Assembly: GCA_934097085.1 (NCBI GenBank)
Contig: CAKONK010000004.1
Span: 1 to 64,000, forward strand
DNA length: 64,000 bases
From: an uncultured Bacilli bacterium
Lineage (GTDB): Bacteria; Bacillota_I; Bacilli_A; RF39; UBA660
Direction: 5' to 3'
Positions 42,195 to 51,191 of this stretch are shown piece by piece. The translations under genes and the position numbers were made by a program. Below the pieces are notes generated by a model, which did not search any database, was not told the origin of the DNA, and saw only the letters and a program-made list of their open reading frames with translations. How positions within the stretch are numbered: the first letter of the stretch is position 1; the number at the start of each line of letters is the position of its first letter.

Positions 42195-43313
42195 GTGAAA
42201 GATACAATATTTTCACAGTTAGATTTTGGCCCTATTACAGAGTTTTTAAATGATGATAATATTACCGATATTTCATATTCAAATGGAGGAAATGTTTGGT
42301 TAAAAACTCTAGATAAGGGTATATACATGGTCAATAGACCGGAAATAAATAATGCTTTAATGGAAAAACTTGCTTTCCAATGTTCAAATGTTATGGGAAC
42401 AACATTTAATATGGCACACCCATTTTTGGATGCTGAAAGTACAGAACTTCGTCTTAACTTCGTTCATGAAAGTATTGCCACTAATGGAATAGCATGTGTT
42501 ATAAGAAAAACACCGGCAAAAATAAGATTAAATAAAAATAAATTATTAAGTGAAAAATATATTACAGAAAATGTTCATAATTTTTTAATATCATGTGTAA
42601 AAGCGCATTGTAATATACTAATTTCTGGAGAAACTGGTTCAGGTAAAACCGAACTTGCTAAATATCTTGCTTCGAATACTGAAGAAAATGAAAAAATTAT
42701 TACAATTGAGGATACACTTGAACTTCACCTTGATAGAATATTTCCTCATAGAGATATTGTTGCAATGAAAACTAATAATATTGCATCATATTCTGATGTA
42801 TTGGTTACTTGTATGAGACAGAACCCCAAATGGATATTACTTTCCGAAGTTCGTTCTGCAGAAGCAGTTACCGCTGTTCGTAACTCAATATCATCAGGAC
42901 ATAACATTATATCAACAATTCACTCAGATAGTGCAAGCCACATTCCAATGCGTATGTATTCACTACTTGAAAGTAACCAAGATATTGAACAATTTTTGAA
43001 ATCTATTCATAGATATGTACAAATTGGTATTCATGTTAAGGGTTACATGAGTGCAGAACTTCAAAGATTTCAGCGTGAAATAGTTGAGGTTGTTGAATTT
43101 TATGTTGACGAAAATAATGAAGCAAAGTCTAATAAGATTTTTTCTAAAAGCTTAGATGGAACAATTAGTTATAATATGCCAACTAAATATTTAAAAGATT
43201 ATTTTGGAGCACAAGGAAAAATTTTGGATGAATCTTTATTTAGTGAGGTAAATAATAGTGTTCCAAAAGAAACAAATAATATAAATCAAAATGTTGAATT
43301 AGATTCATTATAG
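42195..43313 (+). CDS. CpaF/TadA-like secretion ATPase
   Basis: The 372-aa hexameric ATPase powers pilus assembly. It has the type II/IV secretion core: Walker A GETGSGKTE (~147-155), an Asp box ITIEDTLEL, Walker B-like ILLSEVRS and the His box STIHSDSA. It starts at GTG with an AGGAGTG site. The C-terminus (~330-372) is an unconserved Asn-rich tail. Works with the TadB/TadC platform proteins encoded next. Confidence 0.92.
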   Translation: MKDTIFSQLDFGPITEFLNDDNITDISYSNGGNVWLKTLDKGIYMVNRPEINNALMEKLAFQCSNVMGTTFNMAHPFLDAESTELRLNFVHESIATNGIACVIRKTPAKIRLNKNKLLSEKYITENVHNFLISCVKAHCNILISGETGSGKTELAKYLASNTEENEKIITIEDTLELHLDRIFPHRDIVAMKTNNIASYSDVLVTCMRQNPKWILLSEVRSAEAVTAVRNSISSGHNIISTIHSDSASHIPMRMYSLLESNQDIEQFLKSIHRYVQIGIHVKGYMSAELQRFQREIVEVVEFYVDENNEAKSNKIFSKSLDGTISYNMPTKYLKDYFGAQGKILDESLFSEVNNSVPKETNNINQNVELDSL

Positions 43314-43325
43314 AAAGGAGTTTTT

Positions 43326-44222
43326 ATGATAGAATTTATTATATTACTATTTTTAGGAATTTTTATAATACTATATCGTAAAAATCCTGGAGAAAATGTA
43401 TATAAATTTTTTATTACGACAGCATCTAATGCATATGAAAAATATGCACCTTATTCTTTTAAAACAGTTAGAGCTAAAGCAAAAGAATTGGGACAAGAAT
43501 TTACAACTAGGCAGTATATTTCTCAAATAGTTATTTTTGCGGGATTTGCGGGTGTTGTTGCATATCTTTACTTTTATAATATTTTACTATCAATTTTATA
43601 TGCAACATTAGCTATTTCAGTAATTCCATATTTAGCATATTTAAGATGTCAAAGAATTTATTCAGAGTTTATTTTTGAACAAATTGAAACATATACTACA
43701 AATGTTATAATGGAATTTAATACTACGCAAAGTTTTGTTAAATCCCTTGAGGGTGTTAGAGATTCTGGTATTATTGAGGATCCTGTCCTTACTGATTTAA
43801 GAAAGATGATTGATATGTCATATCAAAATGGAACAATTGATGAATCGATTGATTATTTTAATAAAAAATATCCATATTATATGGTCAAAAACATGCATCA
43901 ATTATTCTTTCAAATTACAAAAGAGGGTGCTAGAGATGCAGGCCAAAGTTTGGAAAATATGGCAATGGATATCGATGCTCTTGTTGAGGGCGTTTATAGA
44001 GATCAAATGGATAGAAAACAATTCCATTCTAAATTTATTAGATTTGGACTTGCACTATTTTTCTTAATTTTGGCAGTTCAGTATATGTATGGTTCTGAAA
44101 GATATATAGAACTTTTGGATTTATGGTACATACAAATAATCTTACATGCAATTATAATAGTTAACTCTTTATTCTTATTAAAGGGAGAAAAATATTACAA
44201 TGAAGATGTGGGGGTAGAATAG
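43326..44222 (+). CDS. TadB-like platform protein (type II secretion F domain)
   Basis: The 298-aa protein has N-terminal helices (~1-18, 62-100), a cytoplasmic T2SSF helical domain in the middle (LEGVRDSGIIEDPVLTDLRKMIDMSYQ, QITKEGARDAGQSLENMAMDIDALVEG) and two helices near the C-terminus. It sits in the membrane and passes ATPase movement to pilins. Spaced 12 bp after cpaF and 1 bp before the next platform gene. Confidence 0.82.
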   Translation: MIEFIILLFLGIFIILYRKNPGENVYKFFITTASNAYEKYAPYSFKTVRAKAKELGQEFTTRQYISQIVIFAGFAGVVAYLYFYNILLSILYATLAISVIPYLAYLRCQRIYSEFIFEQIETYTTNVIMEFNTTQSFVKSLEGVRDSGIIEDPVLTDLRKMIDMSYQNGTIDESIDYFNKKYPYYMVKNMHQLFFQITKEGARDAGQSLENMAMDIDALVEGVYRDQMDRKQFHSKFIRFGLALFFLILAVQYMYGSERYIELLDLWYIQIILHAIIIVNSLFLLKGEKYYNEDVGVE

Positions 44223-44223
44223 T

Positions 44224-45015
44224 ATGTATTATGAAATAGTTATTTTAGGAGTTATTATTTACGGAATAATGTTTGCTACTGGACAAATTAGTTTTAGTAA
44301 ATTAATTAGTGATAACGAAGCCATTTTTAGAAAATTAAAGGAAAGTGATTGGGACTTCTATGTTAAAGCAAGGTATGGAAATGCCGTAAACCCTGATATT
44401 TTATTTAATCAAAGAGTAAGAAATGGTTTAATTACTTTAATACTTGCATTTTTATGGTCAATTACAGGTGGATTTTCCACAATAAAAATAGTTTTAGCCT
44501 GTGCTGCAGGGTATGGTGTATTCAAGTTAACATATATTAATTTACAGTCTTATTATAGAAAACATATTTCTCAAATTGATTCACTTTTACCACATTATTT
44601 AAAAAGTATTGAAATATTAATTCAACACTATACAGTTCCTGTGGCGATAGGTAAATCAATTACTGATGCACCAGAAATATTTAAACCAGGATTACAAGAT
44701 TTAATTAATGCTATTAATTCAGGTGATGATTCAATTCAACCATATATGGAGTTTGCTAAAACATATCCAGTAAGAGATAGTATGAGAATGATGAGACTTT
44801 TATATAGATTAAGTTTAGGAAGACAAGAAAGAAAACAAGAACAATTACTAACTTTTTCTAAGTCAATTTCATCACTTCAACAAAAGGCAAGAGAGACAAG
44901 ATATAAAAATAGACTTGATAAAATGGAAAGTATGACAATGAAGATGCTTATAACCACGGGTGTTGGTGTTATGATTGTTTTAGTACTAGCCGTTTTACAA
45001 ATGATTAATTTATAA
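44224..45015 (+). CDS. TadC-like platform protein (type II secretion F domain)
   Basis: The 263-aa protein has a similar layout: N-terminal helices (~1-18, 65-100), a T2SSF-like cytoplasmic segment (DSLLPHYLKSIEILIQHY, DLINAINSGDDSIQPYMEFAKTYPVRDSMRMM) and a C-terminal helix. Together with the preceding protein it gives the paired platform typical for Tad systems. Confidence 0.78.
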   Translation: MYYEIVILGVIIYGIMFATGQISFSKLISDNEAIFRKLKESDWDFYVKARYGNAVNPDILFNQRVRNGLITLILAFLWSITGGFSTIKIVLACAAGYGVFKLTYINLQSYYRKHISQIDSLLPHYLKSIEILIQHYTVPVAIGKSITDAPEIFKPGLQDLINAINSGDDSIQPYMEFAKTYPVRDSMRMMRLLYRLSLGRQERKQEQLLTFSKSISSLQQKARETRYKNRLDKMESMTMKMLITTGVGVMIVLVLAVLQMINL

Positions 45016-45083
45016 TGTAAATTATATTGATAAAAATAAAAAATATTGTTATAATAAAAATATAAAGTAAAGGAGGTAAGCAA

Positions 45084-45350
45084 ATGAAGGAAGCTACAGG
45101 TGAATTAAGTACAACAGTTATTACTGTAGTTGCTATTGCAGCTGTTTTAACATTATTTACTGTTTTCCTATATCCATCTTTAAAAGGTGCTATTTTAGCA
45201 AGAGTACATTGTTCTCAAGCTGTTGCGTGTGAAGGTACTGGTAAAGATAGAAAATGTAAATTTTATGAGGATGATGGGACTACTTTAAACAATACGCCAA
45301 TAATTTGTCCTGAACAGGATGACGAAGCCAATAATAAACAAAAAAAATAA
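45084..45350 (+). CDS. small pilin-like protein 1
   Basis: The 88-aa protein is MKEATGELS followed by a membrane helix (~10-32) and a short Cys-rich outer tail (four Cys). Size, position and the short leader ending in Gly before a hydrophobic helix are those of Flp-type or archaeal-type IV prepilins, although the FTLIE and Flp GxxxxEY signatures are missing. A perfect AAAGGAGG site suggests high expression. Confidence 0.65.
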   Translation: MKEATGELSTTVITVVAIAAVLTLFTVFLYPSLKGAILARVHCSQAVACEGTGKDRKCKFYEDDGTTLNNTPIICPEQDDEANNKQKK

Positions 45351-45382
45351 AGATAAAACTTATTAAAAAGGAGTAAGAAAGT

Positions 45383-45604
45383 ATGAAAAATGCTACTGGG
45401 GAGCTATCAAATCTAATAGTTGTTGTAATTTGTGTGGCTATTCTAGTAGCCTTTTTTTACTTTACTATTTGGCCAATGATTAAAAATAATTATATTATGC
45501 AAACAAGTTGTGAAAAGGCTAAATGTTCAACTGAGCCTGATAGTGATGGTTTGGTGAAGTGTTATTTAGATGGTAAAGAGTTTATGTGTAATTATAAGGG
45601 GTAG
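45383..45604 (+). CDS. small pilin-like protein 2
   Basis: The 73-aa protein begins MKNATGELS, almost the same leader as pilin-like protein 1, followed by a helix (~9-32) and an outer tail with four Cys. It is clearly a paralogue. Either both form the fibre or one is a minor pilin. Confidence 0.65.
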   Translation: MKNATGELSNLIVVVICVAILVAFFYFTIWPMIKNNYIMQTSCEKAKCSTEPDSDGLVKCYLDGKEFMCNYKG

Positions 45605-45607
45605 AAG

Positions 45608-46126
45608 ATGAAAGAAGGAATAGGTGGAATACAATTATTTTTAATTGTTGTTATATTGGTTTTAACTTTTGCGGGAATTATGTCACTTACGATTAATCAA
45701 TCCAATGCATTTGCAATCAAAGATCAACTTGTATCAATTCTAGAAACTGCTGGAGGACTTGATCTATCTTCAGAATGTGTAAGTGGAAATTGTAATACAA
45801 GTATAAAGGATCAGGAAACTTTACAAAAAATTATTGATTCTTTGGATAGCAACTCATATAGACAAACTGGAGATTGTGAAAAAATAGCGGAAAATTTAAG
45901 TAGTAAAGCTGTTGTAGCTGGTTATACCCGAACTGGAGAAAAAACTTTAAGTGGTAAAAAAGATTCGTTTTGTATTGCCAAAATACCAGCTCAAAAAACT
46001 AATAGTGAAGATACTTTAAAGGGATATTATTATCAAATTTATGTTTTTTATCAACTTGATATTCCAATTATGAATGCTTTATTTAATTTTAGAGCAATAG
46101 GAGAAACAAAATTATTATATAAATAG
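45608..46126 (+). CDS. pilin-like/pseudopilin protein 3
   Basis: The 172-aa protein has the leader MKEGIGGIQ, a helix (~8-28), then a larger outer domain (CVSGNC pair, AENLSSKAVVAGYTRTGE, and FYQLDIPIMNALFNFRAIGET near the end), resembling TadE/TadF-like minor pilins. It starts 4 bp after the previous gene. Confidence 0.6.
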   Translation: MKEGIGGIQLFLIVVILVLTFAGIMSLTINQSNAFAIKDQLVSILETAGGLDLSSECVSGNCNTSIKDQETLQKIIDSLDSNSYRQTGDCEKIAENLSSKAVVAGYTRTGEKTLSGKKDSFCIAKIPAQKTNSEDTLKGYYYQIYVFYQLDIPIMNALFNFRAIGETKLLYK

Positions 46127-46135
46127 GAGAAAAGA

Positions 46136-47134
46136 ATGAATGTAATTATTTCAAATAAAAATGAAAGTATTTTAATGAGTTTGGGAATTGATGTAATTAA
46201 AACATTAAATGGTGTTTTTACTGTGGATGATTTAGCTGCAACATTTAAAAACTTTTATTATAATAGAATGATACTTGATATTACAGCAATTGAGGATTAT
46301 GAAAACATTAATACCATGCAAAATCTATCTGTTGCTTTTGATATGTCTAAAGTAATTATTTTGTTGGATGATTCAAATGTTGTATCTTCACCTATGTATT
46401 TATCAAGTTTAGTATCTATGGGCATTTACAATTTTACTAAAAATGCTGATGCAATTCCGTTTTTAATTGATAATCCAAATTCATATAAGGATGTTGCAAA
46501 TTATCAAGATTTAAATATGCGTATGGAGGAACCTAAGCTTAATGATAATGCAAAAACAAATAATGTTGGATTTATAGGTCAAAGAATTATTGGAATTAAA
46601 AATGTTACAGAACATGCTGGAGCAACAACTCTTACATATTTATTAAAAAAACACTTAGAAAAGAATTATAAAGTTAAAGCATGTGAACTTGATAAAGGTG
46701 ATTTAATATATTTTAATGATAATAATCTAGATATTAATGTTAATAGTTTTGAATTAAATAAGTATTTAAGTAATTTAAATAATAATGAAACTGAAGTTAT
46801 ATTAATAGATATGAATAATGCTGATGTTGAAAGTTATTTTACGGATGTTTTATATTTAATTGAACCTGGGCTTATTCAACTTAATAAATTAATAAAGTTA
46901 GATAGGCAAGCATTTAGTAAATTAAAAGGGAAAAAGATTATTTTAAATAGAAGTGTACTTTCACAAAGCGATGTAACTGATTTTGAAAAAGAAAGTGGAA
47001 GTAAAGTATTTTATAATATGCCAAATGTTGATGACAAAATTGATGATAATATTGTAATAAAAAAACTTCTTAAGGAGCTAGGGTTTACAAGAATTGATGA
47101 TCATGAATCAAAAGGATTTAGTATATTTAGATAA
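46136..47134 (+). CDS. CpaE/TadZ-like ParA-superfamily protein
   Basis: The 332-aa protein has an N-terminal receiver-like region (MNVIISNKNESILMSLGIDVI; VIILLDDSN), then a ParA/MinD-like domain from ~155. The P-loop is deviant: NVTEHAGATTLTY replaces KGGxGKTT, as in CpaE/TadZ proteins that place pili at the pole. The later Walker motif VILIDMNNAD is kept. Last gene of the main run. Confidence 0.7.
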   Translation: MNVIISNKNESILMSLGIDVIKTLNGVFTVDDLAATFKNFYYNRMILDITAIEDYENINTMQNLSVAFDMSKVIILLDDSNVVSSPMYLSSLVSMGIYNFTKNADAIPFLIDNPNSYKDVANYQDLNMRMEEPKLNDNAKTNNVGFIGQRIIGIKNVTEHAGATTLTYLLKKHLEKNYKVKACELDKGDLIYFNDNNLDINVNSFELNKYLSNLNNNETEVILIDMNNADVESYFTDVLYLIEPGLIQLNKLIKLDRQAFSKLKGKKIILNRSVLSQSDVTDFEKESGSKVFYNMPNVDDKIDDNIVIKKLLKELGFTRIDDHESKGFSIFR

Positions 47135-47213
47135 ATAATGTAAAGTGTAAACTTAATTATTGACATAATTAGGTAAAAAAGGTAAAATAAAGGTATGTAA
47201 AGGAGAGTTGTAT

Positions 47214-47564
47214 ATGTCAGGTATTGATAATGTTGGAAATGGTGCTTTTTGTTCTACTACTGCTGAGGTATGGCAATTCATTGGAAGAATCGTTTTAATT
47301 TTAAAGATAGTTATTCCTATTATGCTTATTGTTTTAGGAATTATTGGACTAGGAAAGGCTGTTCTTGCTGATGATGATAAAGAGATTAAAACACAAGTTA
47401 ATAAATTAATAACTAAATTTATTGCTGCAGTTGTTATATTCTTCTTACCAAACCTTGTTACAGCATGCTTCAAACTTGTTAATGGATTTAGTGAAGTTGA
47501 AGCTGACTACATGATTTGTGTTAATTGTATAAGTAGTCCAAGTAGTTGTCAAGTTAGTAAATAG
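47214..47564 (+). CDS. TrbC/VirB2-like small membrane protein 1
   Basis: The 116-aa protein has two helices (~20-45 and 62-85) separated by a charged loop (LADDDKEIKTQVNKLITKF) and ends in a Cys-containing tail. Such two-helix proteins resemble VirB2/TrbC-type pilins or small channel proteins. The ATG at 47214 with AAAGGAGAG is preferred over a TTG two codons earlier. It lies 79 bp after the CpaE-like gene and has its own terminator. Confidence 0.55.
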   Translation: MSGIDNVGNGAFCSTTAEVWQFIGRIVLILKIVIPIMLIVLGIIGLGKAVLADDDKEIKTQVNKLITKFIAAVVIFFLPNLVTACFKLVNGFSEVEADYMICVNCISSPSSCQVSK

Positions 47565-47590
47565 CCATTATATACAAAATAATGGTTTTT
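47565..47590 (+). terminator. terminator
   Basis: Stem CCATTA/TAATGG and five T after the first TrbC-like gene. Confidence 0.7.
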
Positions 47591-47644
47591 ATTTGTAATT
47601 TTTCCTGATATATGGTATAGTATTGTTACCAAAGGGGTGAAATT

Positions 47645-48019
47645 ATGAACATTGGGACAGAAAATGGATTTTGTGCAAGTACTATAACTATTTGGCAAGG
47701 ACTTGGTTATGTACTGTTAATATTTAAAATAATACTTCCTATAGTGCTTATTGTGTTAGGCATAATAACATTAGGAAAGTCTGTTATTTCTGATGATGAT
47801 AAGGAAGTTAAAAAAGGTATCAAGGGACTTATAACAAAATTTATAATTGCAGTTGTAATATTTTTCTTACCAAGTATTATGAATGGTATTTATCCACTTA
47901 TAACTGGGTTTGATATGGTAGAAAAAGATTATGATGTTTGTATGGAATGTTTTACACATCCAAAAGGAAGTTATTGCTTAAAAAAAGTTGATACTTATAA
48001 TGAGAATAATAGTAAATAA
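47645..48019 (+). CDS. TrbC/VirB2-like small membrane protein 2
   Basis: The 124-aa paralogue of the preceding gene keeps the ENGFCASTITIWQGLGY start, two helices and the central ISDDDKEVKKGIKGLITKF loop, and the CxEC tail (MECFTHPKGSYCL). The pair arose by duplication. Separate RBS (AAAGGGGTG) and terminator. Function unknown; a secondary fibre subunit or channel is possible. Confidence 0.55.
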   Translation: MNIGTENGFCASTITIWQGLGYVLLIFKIILPIVLIVLGIITLGKSVISDDDKEVKKGIKGLITKFIIAVVIFFLPSIMNGIYPLITGFDMVEKDYDVCMECFTHPKGSYCLKKVDTYNENNSK

Positions 48020-48035
48020 AACTATTATTTTTTTT
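48005..48035 (+). terminator. terminator
   Basis: Perfect 9-bp stem AATAATAGT/ACTATTATT with a 7-nt loop and T-run, overlapping the end of the second TrbC-like gene. Confidence 0.75.
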
Positions 48036-48146
48036 ATTTAAAATATATCGAACAAGTGTACTTGATTTATCTTTTTAAATATGTTATATTAATTATGCAA
48101 AAAATTTAATTTTTGTGGTAGAATAATAAAAGCAAGAAGGGATAAT

Positions 48147-50948
48147 ATGGATAAAATTATAGTAAAGGGAGCAAGAGAAAATAATTTAAAAAATGTAAAT
48201 ATTGAACTTCCTAAAAATAAATTAATTGTAATGACTGGTGTATCAGGAAGTGGTAAAAGTAGTTTAGCATTCGATACTATTTTTGCTGAAGGACAAAGAA
48301 GATATGTTGAAAGCTTATCTGCTTATGCAAGACAGTTTATTGGTGGTACAGAAAAACCTGATGTTGATTCAATTGAAGGTTTATCTCCATCAATTAGTAT
48401 TGATCAAAAATCCACGAATAAAAATCCTCGTTCAACAGTGGGAACTATTACAGAGATATATGATTATTTAAGACTTTTATTTGCTAGAATAGGTGTACCT
48501 TATTGTCCAACTCATAAAATTCCTATTAAGAGTCAATCTATTGAAGAAATGACTAATAAAATTATGGAATATGATGGCAAAAAAATAAGTATTTTATCTC
48601 CAATAATTCATGGCGAAAAAGGATTGCACGAAGAAGAAATTGAAGATGCAAAAAAAAGTGGCTACACAAAACTTAGAGTGAATGGAAGTTTTGTTAATGT
48701 TGATGATGATTTTACTTTAGAAAAAAATAAAAAAGATAATATTGATATAGTAATTGATAAGTTAACTGTTGCTAGTGATGAAAGAAGTAGAATTTTCGAA
48801 GATATCGAAGCATCTTGTAAAATGGCTAATGGTAAAGTAGTATTCTTAATTGATGATGAAGAAATAATAATGAGTGAAAAATATGCTTGTAATAAATGTA
48901 ATTATTCAATTCCTGAACTTGAACCAAGACTTTTTTCATTTAATTCACCTTATGGTGCTTGTGAAGAATGTAAAGGCATAGGTACTAAACTTAAAATAAG
49001 TGAAGATCTTATTATGCCTGATAAAGATAAAACTTTAAATCATGGAGCACTTCTTCCTATAAATAATGATAATAACTTATATTTTAGTGCTTTAAAACAA
49101 GTATGTAAAAAATATGATATAGATATGGACACTCCAGTTAAAAATATTTCAAGAAAAAAACTTGATATTATATTTTATGGCACAAAAGAAAAAATGGATT
49201 TTAAGTATGAATCAAAAACAGGAAATGTAAGGTATGTAACTGACTATTATGAAGGTGTAGTTAATTTACTTCAGCGAAGGTATATTGAAACATCTGCATC
49301 TTGGGTAAGGGATTGGCTTTCAAATTATATGGTTGAAAGTACTTGTGAAAAATGTAAGGGTACAAGACTAAAAAAAGAAGTTTTAAATGTATTTATAAAT
49401 AAAAAGAATATTTATGATTTAACTGATATGAATTTAACAAAGTTAAAGAATTTTTTAGAGAGTTTAAAACTTAATGAAGAAGAAAAAAATATTAGTTTAC
49501 TTGTTTTAAAGGAAATTATTAATAGACTTACATTTTTAGAAAATGTTGGGCTTAATTATTTAACATTAAATCGTAGTGCAGAAACATTATCAGGTGGTGA
49601 AGCCCAAAGAATTAGGTTGGCTACTCAAATAGGAAGTAAACTTTCAGGAGTCCTTTATGTTCTTGATGAACCTTCAATTGGTCTTCATCAAAGAGATAAT
49701 CAAAGACTTATAGATAGTCTTAAAGAAATGCGTGATTTAGGAAATACTTTGATTGTTGTTGAACATGATGAAGATACAATGCGACAATGCGACTTTTTAG
49801 TGGATATTGGTCCCGGTGCTGGCGAAAATGGCGGTAATGTTGTTGCTTTTGGTACACCAGAGGAAGTCATGCAAAATAAAAATAGTTTAACTGGTAAATA
49901 TTTAAGTGGAGAACTTAAAATTGAAGTACCTAAAACTCGTAGAAAAGGTAATGGTAAATTCTTGACTATTAAGGGAGCTAAAGAAAATAACTTAAGAGAT
50001 ATTGATGTAGATTTTCCTTTAGGTAAATTTGTTTGTGTAACTGGTGTTTCTGGAAGTGGTAAAAGTACTTTAGTAAATGAAATACTTTATAAGACACTTC
50101 AAAATTATGTATATAAATCAAAAGTTATTCCGGGTAAATGTGATAAAGTCGAGGGCCTTTCTAATATTGATAAGGTTGTAATGATTACACAAGATGCTAT
50201 TGGTAGAACACCACGAAGTAATCCCGCAACTTATGTAGGTGTTTTCGATGATATTAGAGATTTATTTACAAATACTAAAGAGGCTAAAATTAAGGGCTAT
50301 GATAAAGGTAAATTTTCTTTCAATGTAAAAGGTGGAAGATGTGAGGCTTGTCAAGGTGATGGTGTTAAGAAAATTGAAATGCATTTTTTACCTGATGTTT
50401 ATGTAACTTGTGATGTATGTCATGGTAAAAGATATAACAAAGAAACTTTAAGTGTTACATATAAAGGGAAAAATATTGCTGATGTACTTGATATGCGAGT
50501 AAGCGAGGCTCTAGAGTTTTTTGAAAATGTTCCTAAAATATATAATAAATTAAAAGTTTTAAATGATGTAGGCCTTTCATATATTAAACTTGGGCAAAGT
50601 GCTGTAGAACTTTCTGGAGGTGAAGCTGGTAGAGTTAAACTATCTAAAGAACTACAAAAGAAAGCAACAAGTAAAAGTGTATTTATCTTAGATGAACCAA
50701 CTACTGGTCTACATAGTGATGATATTAAAAAATTACTCGAAATTTTAAATAGTATTGTTGATAATGGTGATACTGTTATTGTGATTGAACATAATTTGGA
50801 TGTAATTAAAGTTGCTGACTATATTATTGATCTAGGACCTGAAGGAGGAGATGGAGGCGGTAAAATTGTTTGTACTGGTACTCCTGAAGAAATAATAAAA
50901 AATAAGAACTCTTATACAGGTTTATATCTAAAAAAATATTTAAAATAG
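48147..50948 (+). CDS. uvrA: excinuclease ABC subunit A
   Basis: The 933-aa protein is full length. It has two ABC modules, each with Walker A (GVSGSGKSSLAF near residue 32; GVSGSGKSTLV near 636), two signature motifs (LSGGEAQRIRLA, LSGGEAGRVKLS) and Walker B (VLDEPSIGLH, ILDEPTTGLH). Two zinc modules (CNKC...CEEC and CEAC...CDVC) and the UvrB-binding region are present. It recognises bulky DNA lesions. uvrB and uvrC are not next to it. Confidence 0.98.
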   Translation: MDKIIVKGARENNLKNVNIELPKNKLIVMTGVSGSGKSSLAFDTIFAEGQRRYVESLSAYARQFIGGTEKPDVDSIEGLSPSISIDQKSTNKNPRSTVGTITEIYDYLRLLFARIGVPYCPTHKIPIKSQSIEEMTNKIMEYDGKKISILSPIIHGEKGLHEEEIEDAKKSGYTKLRVNGSFVNVDDDFTLEKNKKDNIDIVIDKLTVASDERSRIFEDIEASCKMANGKVVFLIDDEEIIMSEKYACNKCNYSIPELEPRLFSFNSPYGACEECKGIGTKLKISEDLIMPDKDKTLNHGALLPINNDNNLYFSALKQVCKKYDIDMDTPVKNISRKKLDIIFYGTKEKMDFKYESKTGNVRYVTDYYEGVVNLLQRRYIETSASWVRDWLSNYMVESTCEKCKGTRLKKEVLNVFINKKNIYDLTDMNLTKLKNFLESLKLNEEEKNISLLVLKEIINRLTFLENVGLNYLTLNRSAETLSGGEAQRIRLATQIGSKLSGVLYVLDEPSIGLHQRDNQRLIDSLKEMRDLGNTLIVVEHDEDTMRQCDFLVDIGPGAGENGGNVVAFGTPEEVMQNKNSLTGKYLSGELKIEVPKTRRKGNGKFLTIKGAKENNLRDIDVDFPLGKFVCVTGVSGSGKSTLVNEILYKTLQNYVYKSKVIPGKCDKVEGLSNIDKVVMITQDAIGRTPRSNPATYVGVFDDIRDLFTNTKEAKIKGYDKGKFSFNVKGGRCEACQGDGVKKIEMHFLPDVYVTCDVCHGKRYNKETLSVTYKGKNIADVLDMRVSEALEFFENVPKIYNKLKVLNDVGLSYIKLGQSAVELSGGEAGRVKLSKELQKKATSKSVFILDEPTTGLHSDDIKKLLEILNSIVDNGDTVIVIEHNLDVIKVADYIIDLGPEGGDGGGKIVCTGTPEEIIKNKNSYTGLYLKKYLK

Positions 50949-50950
50949 TT

Positions 50951-51055
50951 ATGGATATAGAAAAAATATATAATGAGGAACTAATAAAAAAAAGATTTTT
51001 GGTACAAGTATGCGATTCACTTGCACATAATCCAAATAAACTTGCCAAAGAATAA
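50951..51055 (+). CDS. possible 34-residue ORF
   Basis: A short frame MDIEKIYNEE to NPNKLAKE-stop begins 2 bp after uvrA. It has balanced charged and hydrophobic residues and no frame disruption but lacks a Shine-Dalgarno site. It may be a small peptide, a gene fragment, or chance. Confidence 0.2.
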   Translation: MDIEKIYNEELIKKRFLVQVCDSLAHNPNKLAKE

Positions 51056-51102
51056 CATATTTACAAACAACTTTGAATAAATTTAAAAACAAGACAATGA
51101 AA

Positions 51103-51138
51103 TATTAGAACTAATTACAAGAGTCTAATATTTTTTTA
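51103..51138 (+). terminator. terminator
   Basis: ATTAGA pairs with TCTAAT across a 14-nt loop and is followed by ATTTTTTT; it would end the uvrA transcript. Confidence 0.5.
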
Positions 51139-51191
51139 TTTAAAATTGCCTTTTTATATAATTTATTTTATAATTTAATTGGTGATGAAAA

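Noticed and set aside
43810..44067. 85-residue + strand frame inside the TadB-like gene
   Set aside because: Out-of-frame shadow of a conserved gene without RBS.
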